From: an uncultured Neglectibacter sp.
GTDB lineage: Bacteria > Bacillota > Clostridia > Oscillospirales > Acutalibacteraceae
Length of the DNA: 64,000 nt
Reading direction: 5' to 3'
Assembly (NCBI GenBank): GCA_904419785.1
Contig: CAJFSY010000001.1
Coordinates: 187,174 to 251,173 of the forward strand
This document shows positions 27,703 through 35,983 of this stretch, in pieces; within the stretch, counting starts at the first letter, position 1, and each line of letters opens with the position of its first letter. Both the position numbers and the translations under genes were made by a program. The notes under the pieces are model-generated. The model did not search any database, was not told the origin of the DNA, and worked only from the letters and a program-made list of their open reading frames with translations.

Positions 27703-28602
27703 TTATCCCAGTTTCGCTTTGGGATGACAATCATTATACACCTGTTTTACATGGCTGTCCAACAGTTGCAAATAAACTTGTGTGGAAGAGATATCCGCAT
27801 GACCCATCATAGTTTGGATATCTTTTACCGAAGCACCGTTTTCCAGCAAATGCAAAGCAAATGAATGACGCAGCGTATGAGGTGTAATCTCTTTGGTGAT
27901 ACCGGCCTCTGTAGCGTAGCCTTTGACGATTTTCCAAAATCCCTGACGCGTTAAACGGCCACCATTCAAATTGACAAACAAAGCGTTCCCACTTTCGGGC
28001 CCAATTATCAGACCTCTCATACGATAAAGATAATCGGAAACCGCAACTACAGCGGAAGGGTATACCGGAATAGAACGCACACCTTTGCTTCCGCGGCAGT
28101 ACAACACACCAGACCTTAAATTCAAATCTTGGATATTTAGATTAATCAATTCAGAAGCACGTATGCCCGTAGCATAAAGCAATTCCAGCATCGCCTTATC
28201 ACGACAACCTTTCGGCTCGGTAATATCAGGCTGGGCAAGTAACTGCTCGATTTCTTCTCCAGAAAGTACTTGGGGCAATTTTTTTACGGTTTTCTCCAGT
28301 TTGATTCCTTTTGCCGGATTGTGGTCAATCATACCACGAAAAATCAGAAATTTGTAAAAGCATCTTACAGAAGCTAAATTTCTGGAAACCGTAGTGGGAG
28401 ATCGTTTTAACTCATGAAGGTGGTCTACATAGCTTTGAACTACTTCTTCATCCGCCTCCAAGGGGTCCACGCCGGCATGAGACAAATACTCCAGAAAATA
28501 CAACGTATCCCGCAAATACGATTCTCTAGTATTGGCTGAATTGGCTTTTTGATTTGTCAAATAATCGCTGAACAAGGAATAATAATCACTTGTGCCATTC
28601 AT
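27703..28602 (-). CDS. xerD: Tyrosine recombinase XerD
   Basis: This 299-residue recombinase works with a partner at dif to resolve chromosome dimers. Catalytic residues are all present: Arg in GIRASELI, Lys in RGSKGVR, HxxR in HTLRHSFA, His in MGHADISS and Tyr in TQVYLQL. I prefer the ATG at 28602; the longer ORF begins with a GTG at 28614 that directly abuts the AGAGG site. The gene lies ten to twenty bases after spoIIM, the usual clostridial order spoIIM-xerD, which supports XerD rather than XerC. Confidence 0.88.
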   Translation of the reverse strand: MNGTSDYYSLFSDYLTNQKANSANTRESYLRDTLYFLEYLSHAGVDPLEADEEVVQSYVDHLHELKRSPTTVSRNLASVRCFYKFLIFRGMIDHNPAKGIKLEKTVKKLPQVLSGEEIEQLLAQPDITEPKGCRDKAMLELLYATGIRASELINLNIQDLNLRSGVLYCRGSKGVRSIPVYPSAVVAVSDYLYRMRGLIIGPESGNALFVNLNGGRLTRQGFWKIVKGYATEAGITKEITPHTLRHSFALHLLENGASVKDIQTMMGHADISSTQVYLQLLDSHVKQVYNDCHPKAKLG

Positions 28603-28623
28603 GCTCTGTTCCACCCTCTTTTC

Positions 28624-29271
28624 TCAAAAAAATACCGAATAAACCAATGCCGGCACACAACCTAACGAAGAAATTCCCACCGCAAAACTCAAAAAAAGCA
28701 GTAAATCATGGAAATATAGCTTTAAATCCAAATTGCCTTCGCGGGAAGAAAAGCTGACCTTGGCCAAACATTCGGAGAATACCAGCGAACGTACTGCGAA
28801 CATCAGGAGCAAACCTCCTATTGCCGCAGCAGCTGGTGTATATATCAACGCGGATCGAAGCATTCCCCAAAGCTCGTCCCTCCATAAAAAATAAGAAACA
28901 CCAATCCCTACTGTTACACCTCGAAAAAACAAAAACAGAGGCACCGCAAATACCCCAAATGCGGTAACACCCAGTAGGAATAAAGGGATAAGCCCGATCA
29001 GCGCATTGAGCAAGAGCGTAGAAAAACAGGAAAACACACCGGAATCGGCTACCGGAATGCCAGAAAATTGCAATGGAAGCACCCAGCGATTCTGAAAAAG
29101 AGGAATAAATACCCCGCATGCTGCCCCTGCAGTCACACCAAGAAGCAACGTAGAAAACAGCAACAAAAAAGCTTTGCGGTTAGAAAAACGTTCCCAGAGC
29201 AACTCTGTTTCATTTTGTTGAGAAGAATTTTGAGAAAAACAAGAAACTAAGCGTTTTTTCAAAGCGCGCAC
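28624..29271 (-). CDS. spoIIM: Stage II sporulation protein M-like
   Basis: This 215-residue protein has five hydrophobic segments and a cytoplasmic basic N-terminus, in line with SpoIIM. SpoIIM belongs to the DMP complex that thins septal peptidoglycan and drives engulfment. The identification rests on topology, length and position before xerD, since the primary sequence of this family is poorly conserved. The start is uncertain: GTG at 29271 is only two bases from the AGAGG site, and TTG at 29262 is a reasonable alternative. Confidence 0.75.
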   Translation of the reverse strand: MRALKKRLVSCFSQNSSQQNETELLWERFSNRKAFLLLFSTLLLGVTAGAACGVFIPLFQNRWVLPLQFSGIPVADSGVFSCFSTLLLNALIGLIPLFLLGVTAFGVFAVPLFLFFRGVTVGIGVSYFLWRDELWGMLRSALIYTPAAAAIGGLLLMFAVRSLVFSECLAKVSFSSREGNLDLKLYFHDLLLFLSFAVGISSLGCVPALVYSVFF

Positions 29272-29682
29272 ATCCTCTCTACCGAAATAGGTAAACCAAC
29301 CTTTGTCCTATAGATATGAAAGAGAATGCTGCGCTATGCGCTGTTATAAACCAAAATGAATAGTAACTCGAAAATTACAGGTAACCATGGTTTTCTTTTA
29401 AATGAAACCGAATCAAAAACTTTTAAAGAAATATACTTCAAAAAATTATGGACTCACTCTTCTATATCTAAACAGAGAAAACTGGTCTATTTTTGAAGGT
29501 GAACCACAAAATACACAAATACACCATGTAAAACACTGCAATATCTAGAGAATCTCAAAACAATCTTTCCCAGATTTTATGCCATATCCAATATTTTAGC
29601 ACTTCATTTTTCCACTATCTTTTAAACAAAAGAAGTGGAAAAAGCGTTTTTTCTCCCTGTGAATATATACTATAATACAAGT

Positions 29683-29853
29683 TTCGAGATTTTGCAAGCA
29701 AATTCTCGAATATTTTTCCAGTTTTATTTAAACCGTTTGAATTTATGTCCTTTAATTTATGTAAACTTATGTATATTTCAAAAATAAGATTATGTTCTTT
29801 CCACAAAATGTTGTGTGAATAAAAATACACACGGGCATACCGTGTGTATTTTT
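29683..29853 (+). ncRNA. Candidate small RNA
   Basis: A TATAAT at 29671-29676 would start transcription at about 29683. A hairpin with 13-base arms and one mismatch (29683-29695 with 29698-29710) begins there. An intrinsic terminator ends the stretch at about 29853. The -35 region is poor and a T-run after the first hairpin might itself stop transcription near 29717. This is an inference from structure only. Confidence 0.25.
29821..29853. terminator. Strong hairpin terminator
   Basis: AAAAATACACACGG pairs perfectly with CCGTGTGTATTTTT across a five-base loop. The longer T-tract lies on the plus strand, but the hairpin also sits 17 bases after the stop of the minus-strand TIGR04086-like gene and can end that transcript. 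Confidence 0.9.
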
Positions 29854-29869
29854 ATTTTTTTGTTATTGA

Positions 29870-30250
29870 CTAAAATTTCACTTTTCCTTTTCTGTTTACT
29901 CCTAAAATCCCACCAATACACCCACTTAAAAAAATGGCTGCCAACCGTGTTCCTCCGCTTACAGTAAACTGTACCTCAGAAAACGTTAGAGAAATTAACG
30001 CAATAAAACATACAAAAAATAGACCACAAGCCCCACCTAGCAAAACACCTTTTTCCTTGGTAAAAAGAGAAGCAGAAAGCCCACCAAGAAATACCGCTAA
30101 ACAAGCAGATAAAGTCACAACAAGCCCCAAAACACTTCCATGCGGCAAATTACCTGTTTTAGAAATAACCAATGCGGACACTCCCAAAAAAATGCCCCCA
30201 GCACCAGTCGCCACGCCTAAAGACAAAAGAAACCCCTTTATTCTTTTCAT
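29870..30250 (-). CDS. TIGR04086-like small membrane protein
   Basis: This 126-residue protein has four hydrophobic segments separated by short loops and a basic C-terminus. The size, glycine-rich membrane segments and location beside yajC and tgt match the TIGR04086 group of Clostridia (related to YrzE). Its function is unknown. It is separated from yajC by a terminator, so it may have its own weak promoter; a TGC-TAAAAC element about 40 bases upstream of the ATG is a possibility. Confidence 0.75.
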   Translation of the reverse strand: MKRIKGFLLSLGVATGAGGIFLGVSALVISKTGNLPHGSVLGLVVTLSACLAVFLGGLSASLFTKEKGVLLGGACGLFFVCFIALISLTFSEVQFTVSGGTRLAAIFLSGCIGGILGVNRKGKVKF

Positions 30251-30310
30251 AAAACCTCTCCCCCATAGTTTGTTGTTTTAGCATATGATTAAAGAAGAAC
30301 TTTTAGGACA

Positions 30311-30339
30311 AAAAAAGAAGAGACATAAAGCCTCTTCTT
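30311..30339 (-). terminator. Terminator of yajC
   Basis: On the minus strand AAGAAGAG pairs with CTCTTCTT, followed by T residues. It lies just after the yajC stop. Confidence 0.75.
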
Positions 30340-30361
30340 CATAATGTTCTATTAAATTTCT

Positions 30362-30703
30362 TCAAGCTTGGTCATCTTCGTGAACTGTATCCACACTGCC
30401 AATTGCCCAACGCTTTACTCGCAACTTTGATTTATCACTGCCAGTTTCAATGATAATGGAATCTGTTTCATCCTTTACCGCTACGATACGGCCGCAAACA
30501 CCGCCGATCGTAGTGATCTCGTCACCCACTTGAGCATTCTTCCGCATCTCTGCTTCCTTCTTCTTCTTTTTGCTTTGGGGACGGAAGAAGATGAAATACA
30601 GCGCCACAATAAAAACGCCGTAGACCAGCAGCATAATAATCATGCTCATGCCGCCGCCCTGAGCAGCTGTAGCCGTCGTGTCAAGAGCCATCAAATGATT
30701 CAT
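30362..30703 (-). CDS. yajC: Preprotein translocase subunit YajC
   Basis: YajC associates with the SecDF complex in the membrane. The 113-residue protein has one membrane segment at about residues 19-41, then the typical FRPQSKKKKKEAEMR stretch and the beta-rich domain with GDEITTIGGVCGRIV. The ribosome-binding site GGAGG lies 12 bases before the ATG. It has its own promoter but follows tgt in the common tgt-yajC order. Confidence 0.94.
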   Translation of the reverse strand: MNHLMALDTTATAAQGGGMSMIIMLLVYGVFIVALYFIFFRPQSKKKKKEAEMRKNAQVGDEITTIGGVCGRIVAVKDETDSIIIETGSDKSKLRVKRWAIGSVDTVHEDDQA

Positions 30704-30734
30704 TTTCTCAATGCACCTCCGAATTAATGCTTAG

Positions 30735-30763
30735 ATTATAGCAAGAACCAGCGGAACTTGCAA
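30735..30763 (-). promoter_or_regulatory. Promoter of yajC
   Basis: On the minus strand TTGCAA (30763-30758) and TATAAT (30740-30735) have a 17-base spacer, with TGC making an extended -10. Confidence 0.75.
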
Positions 30764-30787
30764 GTAAATCCTAGAAAGTTTTCTGCT

Positions 30788-31918
30788 TTAAATGCGTTTT
30801 CCCAAAACTTCCACTCGTTCCCGGTAGAATTGCTCATAACACCCCGCGTCCAGAGCTTCTCGGATCTGCTCCATTAAGCGGTTATAGAAATAAAGGTTGT
30901 GCATTACCGTTAAACGCATGGCCAACATCTCCCCTGCCTTAAACAAGTGGTGGATATAGGCTCGCGTAAATTTCTGACAAGTGGGGCATTGGCAATTTTC
31001 GTCCAGGGGAGCCTGGTCCAATTCGTACTTGGCATTGTGCAGATTGCGACATCCTTGGGATGTAAACGCATGGCCGTGCCGGGCGTTCCGGCTGGGCATG
31101 ACGCAATCGAAAAGATCTACTCCCCGGTAAACAGCTTCCAAAATATTGGACGGGGTACCAACTCCCATAAGGTATCGGATTTTCTCTTTAGGCATGTGAG
31201 GTTCTACCGCCTCAATGATCCGATACATTTCTTCGGTGGGTTCCCCTACCGCCAAACCGCCGATCGCATAGCCGTCTAAATCCAGTTCCGCAATACGATC
31301 CATATGCGCCACCCGTAAATCCTCAAACGTACAGCCTTGGTTAATACCAAACAGCAGTTGGTGAGGATTCAAGGTATCTTCCAAGCCATTCAGACGGGCC
31401 ATTTCTTTTTTGCATCTTTCCAGCCAACGGGCAGTGCGCTCACAGGAAGCTTTTGCGTATTCATAAGTAGCTGGATTTTCTACACACTCATCAAAAGCCA
31501 TAGCAATGGTCGATCCCAAATTCGATTGGATACGCATGCTTTCCTCAGGCCCCATAAAAATACGGTGACCATCTATATGGGAAGCGAACGTTACCCCTTC
31601 TTCCTTGATATTCCGCAGCTTTGCCAGAGAAAACACTTGAAATCCGCCGCTGTCTGTGAGTACAGGGCCGTTCCATCCGGTAAATTTCCGGATACCTCCC
31701 AGTTTTTTTACAGTTTCATCTCCTGGGCGCAAATGCAAATGATACGTATTACACAGCTGCACCTGACAATGTAACTGTGTAAGATCGTAGGCAGAAACAG
31801 CGCCTTTGATCGCGCCTGCTGTCGCTACGTTCATAAAGGCTGGCGTCTGCACAGTACCGTGGACAGTCACAAATTCGCCCCGGCGGGCAGCACCTTCTTG
31901 TTTTATCAGTCGGTACAT
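30788..31918 (-). CDS. tgt: Queuine tRNA-ribosyltransferase
   Basis: TGT exchanges guanine 34 for a queuine precursor in tRNAs with GUN anticodons. The 376-residue TIM-barrel enzyme has the substrate-pocket motif VLTDSGGFQVFSL, the nucleophile region FDCVMPSRNARHG, and the zinc site CQCPTCQ followed by a distant histidine in the YIHHLF segment. The ATG follows AAAAGGAG. Its leader contains a terminator-like hairpin downstream of the only promoter. No queuosine synthesis genes are visible in the window, so the source of substrate is unknown. Confidence 0.96.
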   Translation of the reverse strand: MYRLIKQEGAARRGEFVTVHGTVQTPAFMNVATAGAIKGAVSAYDLTQLHCQVQLCNTYHLHLRPGDETVKKLGGIRKFTGWNGPVLTDSGGFQVFSLAKLRNIKEEGVTFASHIDGHRIFMGPEESMRIQSNLGSTIAMAFDECVENPATYEYAKASCERTARWLERCKKEMARLNGLEDTLNPHQLLFGINQGCTFEDLRVAHMDRIAELDLDGYAIGGLAVGEPTEEMYRIIEAVEPHMPKEKIRYLMGVGTPSNILEAVYRGVDLFDCVMPSRNARHGHAFTSQGCRNLHNAKYELDQAPLDENCQCPTCQKFTRAYIHHLFKAGEMLAMRLTVMHNLYFYNRLMEQIREALDAGCYEQFYRERVEVLGKRI

Positions 31919-31947
31919 GGATTAACTCCTTTTATGTCAGTATTCCC

Positions 31948-31982
31948 AAAAAAGTGCGGTGCTGAGAAAGCCTCAACACCGC
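31948..31982 (-). terminator. Terminator-like hairpin inside the tgt leader
   Basis: On the minus strand GCGGTGTTGAG pairs with CTCAGCACCGC (one G-U), then reaches six T residues at 31953-31948. It may end the copA transcript, but it also lies downstream of the tgt promoter. Confidence 0.8.
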
Positions 31983-32001
31983 ATCGCTTTTCTTTGCCAA
32001 T

Positions 32002-32030
32002 ATTATAGCGTTTTTTCAAAAAGCCGTCAA
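32002..32030 (-). promoter_or_regulatory. Sigma-A promoter of tgt
   Basis: TTGACG (32030-32025) and TATAAT (32007-32002) on the minus strand are separated by 17 bases. It lies between the copA stop and the hairpin at 31948-31982. Confidence 0.8.
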
Positions 32031-32050
32031 GGTTACAATTTGGCCAAACT

Positions 32051-32269
32051 TCATTCCAACGTTTCGCAGCTTAACGGGGTATATCCCGCTTCTGTAACAG
32101 CTTCCATCAGTACCGCATCCGCTACATCTTTCGAGAGTGTCACAGTGGCCTGCTTAGTATCCAGATTTACCACAGCTTCTACAACCCCGTCTACACCTGC
32201 CAACGCTTTTTGGACATGCATCTGACAATGAGCACACATCATACCATCTACAACTAAAACTTTTTTCAT
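32051..32269 (-). CDS. copZ: Candidate internally initiated CopZ copper chaperone
   Basis: The last 72 codons of copA, from the in-frame ATG at 32269, would make a free CopZ of normal length starting MKKVLVVDGMMCAHC. A good ribosome-binding site (AAAGGA, at 32284-32279) lies nine bases before this ATG, within the linker of the ATPase. A free CopZ would carry Cu(I) to CopA and CsoR. This could be a fossil of a copA-copZ pair joined by loss of a stop codon, or a live dual-product gene. The sequence supports the start signal but not expression. Confidence 0.5.
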   Translation of the reverse strand: MKKVLVVDGMMCAHCQMHVQKALAGVDGVVEAVVNLDTKQATVTLSKDVADAVLMEAVTEAGYTPLSCETLE

Positions 32270-34702
32270 ATTACCATTTCCTTTCTTTTGCTCTGATTCC
32301 GACGAATCCACCGTCGTCGAAACGATCAGTTCTTTATTTTCTGCTATATGAGAAACCGCTCCCACCGGAGAACCTTCTTCTGATTGATAAACATTCTTAC
32401 TTTTGAAAAAACGCAACCGCAAAGCGTTTGTCACAACGCATACCGAACTCAAACTCATGGCCGCAGAACCGATCATAGGGCTCAAGCGCAAACCAAATGC
32501 CGGGAACAACGCTCCTGCTGCCAGTGGTATTCCCAAAACATTATAGAAAAACGCCCAAAACAGATTCATGTGGATATTCCTCACCACCGCCCGGCTAAGC
32601 TGGATCGCGGCAACAACATCTTCCAAAGAATCTTTCATTAGCACTACATCAGCAGACTCAATAGCGATATCTGTACCCGCTCCAATAGCAATGCCAATAT
32701 CCGCTCGGGTCAACGCCGGAGCGTCATTGATCCCATCGCCGACCATCGCTACTTTATGCCCCTGTTCCTGCAAAGCACGAATATGAGCTTCTTTCTGTGT
32801 GGGAAGCACATCCGAAACCGCTTGTTCAATTCCCAGCTCCGCCCGAATAGCTTCTGCTGTGACACGGTTATCCCCTGTCAGCATAACCACATGGAGCCCC
32901 ATTTCTTGAAACTGCCGAATCGCCGATTTGCTGGTTTCCCGAATGGTATCCGCTACTGCCACCACACCTATAAGCTTTCCCTCTCGAGCAAATAGCAAAG
33001 GCGTTTTCCCTTCTTGGGCCAAACGTTCAACAACCTGTTCCGCAGCTCGCGCTTCTTCTCCCGAAGGAAAAGCCTGGTTTTCCTTCAAATATGATACATT
33101 GCCCGACAAATATTTTTTTCCGTTTACTCGAGCAGCAATCCCACGCCCCGGTTTGGCTTCAAACTGTTCCGACTTTGCCAATTCAACTCCCTGTTCTTGG
33201 ACGTATTCTACCACCGCTCTTGCCAAAGGGTGCTCGCTTCCCATTTCTGCCGCAGCAGCTTCTGATAAAAACTGCGTTTCTGTCAAAGAATCTGTCAACA
33301 AAATAGTATCTGTTACCGAAGGATGTCCAGAAGTGATGGTCCCTGTTTTATCCAGAACAATAGTATCAATATTGTGTAGATTCTCCAAGCTTTCTGCCGA
33401 CTTGATCAAAATGCCCATTTCAGCTGCTTTGCCGGTGCCCACCATAATCGCTACGGGTGTAGCCAAGCCCAATGCGCAAGGACAAGAGATCACCAACACA
33501 GAGATTGCGTTGGATAAAGCGAATTCCACTCCCATTCCTACCGCTAACCATACAATAGCCGTAAGCACGGAAACAGCAATGACAACCGGCACAAAAATCC
33601 CGCTTACTTTGTCTGCCAAACGAGCAATAGGCGCTTTGGAATTTCCAGCTTCATCCACCAAACGAATAATTTGAGATAAAGTGGTATCTTCCCCTACCTT
33701 AGAAGCGCGAAATTGAAATGTTCCATTCTTGTTCATAGTGGCGGAAATCACCTGGTCGCCGGGACGCTTCTCTACCGGGACACTTTCACCGGTTATAGCG
33801 GCTTGATCCACATAGCCATAGCCTTCTGTTACCACCCCATCTACCGGGATACCTTCCCCCGGCCGGATCACTATAATTTCGCCTACCTCTACTTGTTCCA
33901 CAGGAACCACCTGTTCTTTACCTTCCCGAAGGACTACAGCGGTTTTAGGAGCTAAGTCCACCAACTTTCCCAAAGCATCCGATGTTTTTAGTTTTGACTT
34001 CGCCTCTAAATATTTCCCCACCGTCACAAGCGTCAAAATCATTGCCGCCGACTCAAAATATAGAGCGTGGGCATATTGGTGTACCAGTTCCAAATCGCCA
34101 TGACCAAACCCATATGCCAATCGGAACATAGCAAACAACCCATAAACCAAAGACGCGCCCGAACCGATCGCTACTAAAGAATCCATATTAGGCGCCCGGT
34201 GCCAAAGCGCTTTCAATCCGGTTTGAAAAAAGTGCCGGTTGATAAAAATCACCGGTATGGTTAAGACGAGTTGGGTCAACGCCGAGATCATTGAATTTTC
34301 CACACCCACAAAAAACCAAGGTACCGGCAAAAACAACATATGTCCCATAGCAACATACATCAGGGGTATAAGCAGTGCTACGGATAACCACAACCGTTGT
34401 CTCATCTGCTTTTGATTTTCTATGGCCTGACTTTGACGGGCTTGCCACTCCGATCGGAAGCCCCCTTTATCGCGGTGAGACTCCTGCTTTTCCAACGCAG
34501 ACGCCCCATATCCGATTTTCTCCACTGCTTGCATGATCGCTTCAGGGTCTAAACGACTTTCATCATAGGATACCGTCATTTGATTAGCCAATAAGCTGAC
34601 GTTCACATCATCTACGCCGTCTAACTTTGAAACACATCGTGTGACATTTGCTTGACAAGCTGCGCAAGTCATGCCTGTAACACGATACCTTTCCGTTTTC
34701 AT
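32051..34702 (-). CDS. copA: Copper-exporting P-type ATPase with C-terminal CopZ-like domain
   Basis: This 883-residue P1B ATPase pumps Cu(I) out of the cell. An N-terminal heavy-metal domain has GMTCAAC (Cys13 and Cys16). The membrane CPC motif is in SCPCALGLATP near residue 407, the phosphorylated Asp is in DKTGT near 447, and GDGINDAPAL is intact. Unusually, after the last membrane segment and a 40-residue polar linker comes a second heavy-metal domain with GMMCAHC (Cys823 and Cys826). This last part looks like a complete CopZ. The gene follows csoR by 12 bases. Confidence 0.95.
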   Translation of the reverse strand: MKTERYRVTGMTCAACQANVTRCVSKLDGVDDVNVSLLANQMTVSYDESRLDPEAIMQAVEKIGYGASALEKQESHRDKGGFRSEWQARQSQAIENQKQMRQRLWLSVALLIPLMYVAMGHMLFLPVPWFFVGVENSMISALTQLVLTIPVIFINRHFFQTGLKALWHRAPNMDSLVAIGSGASLVYGLFAMFRLAYGFGHGDLELVHQYAHALYFESAAMILTLVTVGKYLEAKSKLKTSDALGKLVDLAPKTAVVLREGKEQVVPVEQVEVGEIIVIRPGEGIPVDGVVTEGYGYVDQAAITGESVPVEKRPGDQVISATMNKNGTFQFRASKVGEDTTLSQIIRLVDEAGNSKAPIARLADKVSGIFVPVVIAVSVLTAIVWLAVGMGVEFALSNAISVLVISCPCALGLATPVAIMVGTGKAAEMGILIKSAESLENLHNIDTIVLDKTGTITSGHPSVTDTILLTDSLTETQFLSEAAAAEMGSEHPLARAVVEYVQEQGVELAKSEQFEAKPGRGIAARVNGKKYLSGNVSYLKENQAFPSGEEARAAEQVVERLAQEGKTPLLFAREGKLIGVVAVADTIRETSKSAIRQFQEMGLHVVMLTGDNRVTAEAIRAELGIEQAVSDVLPTQKEAHIRALQEQGHKVAMVGDGINDAPALTRADIGIAIGAGTDIAIESADVVLMKDSLEDVVAAIQLSRAVVRNIHMNLFWAFFYNVLGIPLAAGALFPAFGLRLSPMIGSAAMSLSSVCVVTNALRLRFFKSKNVYQSEEGSPVGAVSHIAENKELIVSTTVDSSESEQKKGNGNMKKVLVVDGMMCAHCQMHVQKALAGVDGVVEAVVNLDTKQATVTLSKDVADAVLMEAVTEAGYTPLSCETLE

Positions 34703-34714
34703 CGAACCCCTCCT

Positions 34715-35050
34715 CTACTTTAACTTTTTAATGAGCTCCACTGCTTCATCCACAATCTGGGTGTTGCCTTTTTGGATTTCCTCCACCACACACGTTTGCA
34801 AATGATCTTGAAGCACCAAATATCCGAAGGACTGCAAAGCGCTTTCCACTGCTGCCACTTGGATAAGGATATCCCCACAGTAACGGTTATCATCCAACAT
34901 TTTTCGGATACCATTCAGCTGGCCAATCATTCGTTTTAAACGATTTTGTAATTGACGCAATTCCTTCTCACTGCGAGGAGTCGCTTTATGATGAGGGCAG
35001 CACATCCCCTCAAGAGAGATCTGGCCTTGAGAATTTGTTAAATCAGCCAT
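34715..35050 (-). CDS. csoR: Copper-sensing repressor CsoR
   Basis: CsoR-family repressors release DNA when they bind Cu(I). The 111-residue helical protein has the copper ligand pattern Cys in RYCGDIL, then His and Cys in QDHLQTC, which separates it from the RcnR and FrmR branches. I chose the ATG at 35050, eight bases after AGAGG, over a GTG three codons upstream. It is the first gene of csoR-copA, and two palindromes in the promoter region look like its operators, so the operon is probably autoregulated. Confidence 0.93.
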   Translation of the reverse strand: MADLTNSQGQISLEGMCCPHHKATPRSEKELRQLQNRLKRMIGQLNGIRKMLDDNRYCGDILIQVAAVESALQSFGYLVLQDHLQTCVVEEIQKGNTQIVDEAVELIKKLK

Positions 35051-35068
35051 CGAAAACACCTCTTCAAA

Positions 35069-35085
35069 ATACCCCGGGTGGGTAT
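35069..35085. promoter_or_regulatory. CsoR operator 1 (candidate)
   Basis: ATACCC and GGGTAT are arranged as an inverted repeat around five bases, just downstream of the transcription start. The sequence resembles the GC-tract flanked by AT typical of CsoR sites. Confidence 0.6.
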
Positions 35086-35097
35086 TTCTTTTTCTGT

Positions 35098-35127
35098 AGT
35101 ATAATACCCCTGTGGGGTATTTGTCAA
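35098..35127 (-). promoter_or_regulatory. csoR-copA promoter with embedded CsoR operator 2
   Basis: On the minus strand TTGACA (35127-35122) and TATACT (35103-35098) are spaced by 18 bases. A perfect inverted repeat ATACCCC-TGT-GGGGTAT (35104-35120) occupies the spacer, so a bound repressor would block RNA polymerase. Confidence 0.75.
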
Positions 35128-35231
35128 TCCTTTTTATAAGAATTTTAAAACAATCATTTTATATGAAATCACCGCCCGCATCTTCCTGTTGCAAAAGATA
35201 CCCCCATACCCTATTCTATTTCTGAGACAAC

Positions 35232-35262
35232 AAAAAAAAGAGACGGCATCTTGGCCGCCTCT
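35232..35262 (-). terminator. Terminator of the lipoprotein gene
   Basis: On the minus strand AGAGGCGGC pairs with GCCGTCTCT (one G-U), followed by a long T-tract. Confidence 0.85.
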
Positions 35263-35307
35263 ACTGCAAATTGATAACACACTTTCTCGAACAGCTCGTT
35301 ATCTGAT

Positions 35308-35904
35308 TTAGCTCATTATTAATTGAAAAGACACTTCCATTGTTTCTCCGGACAATGCCTGGGAAAGTCCTGTCGGGTCTTGGATTATAGCGATGGGCGT
35401 ATAGTTTTCCGGTTGATCCGACGTTTGATAAAATAAATAGAGACTGCCGCTTCCCTTCAAAAGAAGTTGTCCTGCTGGAACCTGAGAATATTCTTCCGCC
35501 GCTTCTGGCATCACACTGGGTAGTTCAAATACTTTTGCGGTGCTTTGCCAATCTGACATTTCTAAAGACATGGGAAGCATTTCACTTAGGGACTGCGCCG
35601 CTTCTGTGCTTGCCAAATCCGCTAAAAAGACCTGACCTCCTACTGTGATTTGCAAAAGGACCTCTTCTTCATTTTGAGAGCTCTCTGTTTTCTCTTTGGG
35701 ACCTGCAGTAGGCGTCGCCGATGGGGATGGGGACTCACCGACAACCTTTGAAGAATCTTCCGGAATTACGCTGGAAATGGAAGAAACCGGCTCATTTCCT
35801 TTTTGAGAACTCTTTTGAGAACTATTAGTCGGTTGGCTGTTGCAAGCGGCCAGACTCAAAAGCAGTGCTCCCGCTGTTATAAACAATATCGCACGTTTTC
35901 GCAC
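35308..35904 (-). CDS. Putative lipoprotein of unknown function
   Basis: I do not recognise a family. The 198-residue protein has a basic start, a hydrophobic stretch and the lipobox LAAC, so it should be anchored to the outer face of the membrane. A Ser/Pro/Thr-rich linker of about 60 residues follows, then a globular domain of about 120 residues. The start was set at the GTG at 35904, because the GGGAGG ribosome-binding site overlaps the upstream in-frame ATG. It has its own promoter and terminator. Confidence 0.7.
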   Translation of the reverse strand: MRKRAILFITAGALLLSLAACNSQPTNSSQKSSQKGNEPVSSISSVIPEDSSKVVGESPSPSATPTAGPKEKTESSQNEEEVLLQITVGGQVFLADLASTEAAQSLSEMLPMSLEMSDWQSTAKVFELPSVMPEAAEEYSQVPAGQLLLKGSGSLYLFYQTSDQPENYTPIAIIQDPTGLSQALSGETMEVSFQLIMS

Positions 35905-35936
35905 AATCAATGCACCTCCCATAATTCGTTTCCCCT

Positions 35937-35965
35937 ATTATAGCAAACCGGGTCCGTTGAGTCTA
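35937..35965 (-). promoter_or_regulatory. Promoter of the lipoprotein gene
   Basis: On the minus strand TAGACT (35965-35960) and TATAAT (35942-35937) have a 17-base spacer, with TGC before the -10 box. Confidence 0.7.
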
Positions 35966-35983
35966 ATAAAATGAATCGACATT

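Larger units (their letters stand above)
29272..29869. other. AT-rich intergenic region without a convincing gene
   Basis: About 600 bases are clearly more AT-rich than the surrounding genes. A 71-codon ORF at 29615-29830 (-) has no ribosome-binding site and low-complexity composition, so I do not call it. The region holds a TATAAT, a strong hairpin starting where transcription would begin, and a terminator at its right end. Confidence 0.7.

Noticed and set aside
29615-29830. 71-codon ORF in the AT-rich gap (-)
   Set aside because: Low complexity, no ribosome-binding site, and it crosses a perfect terminator hairpin.
31948-32000. preQ1 riboswitch before tgt
   Set aside because: Only about ten bases precede the hairpin and no preQ1 aptamer pattern is visible.
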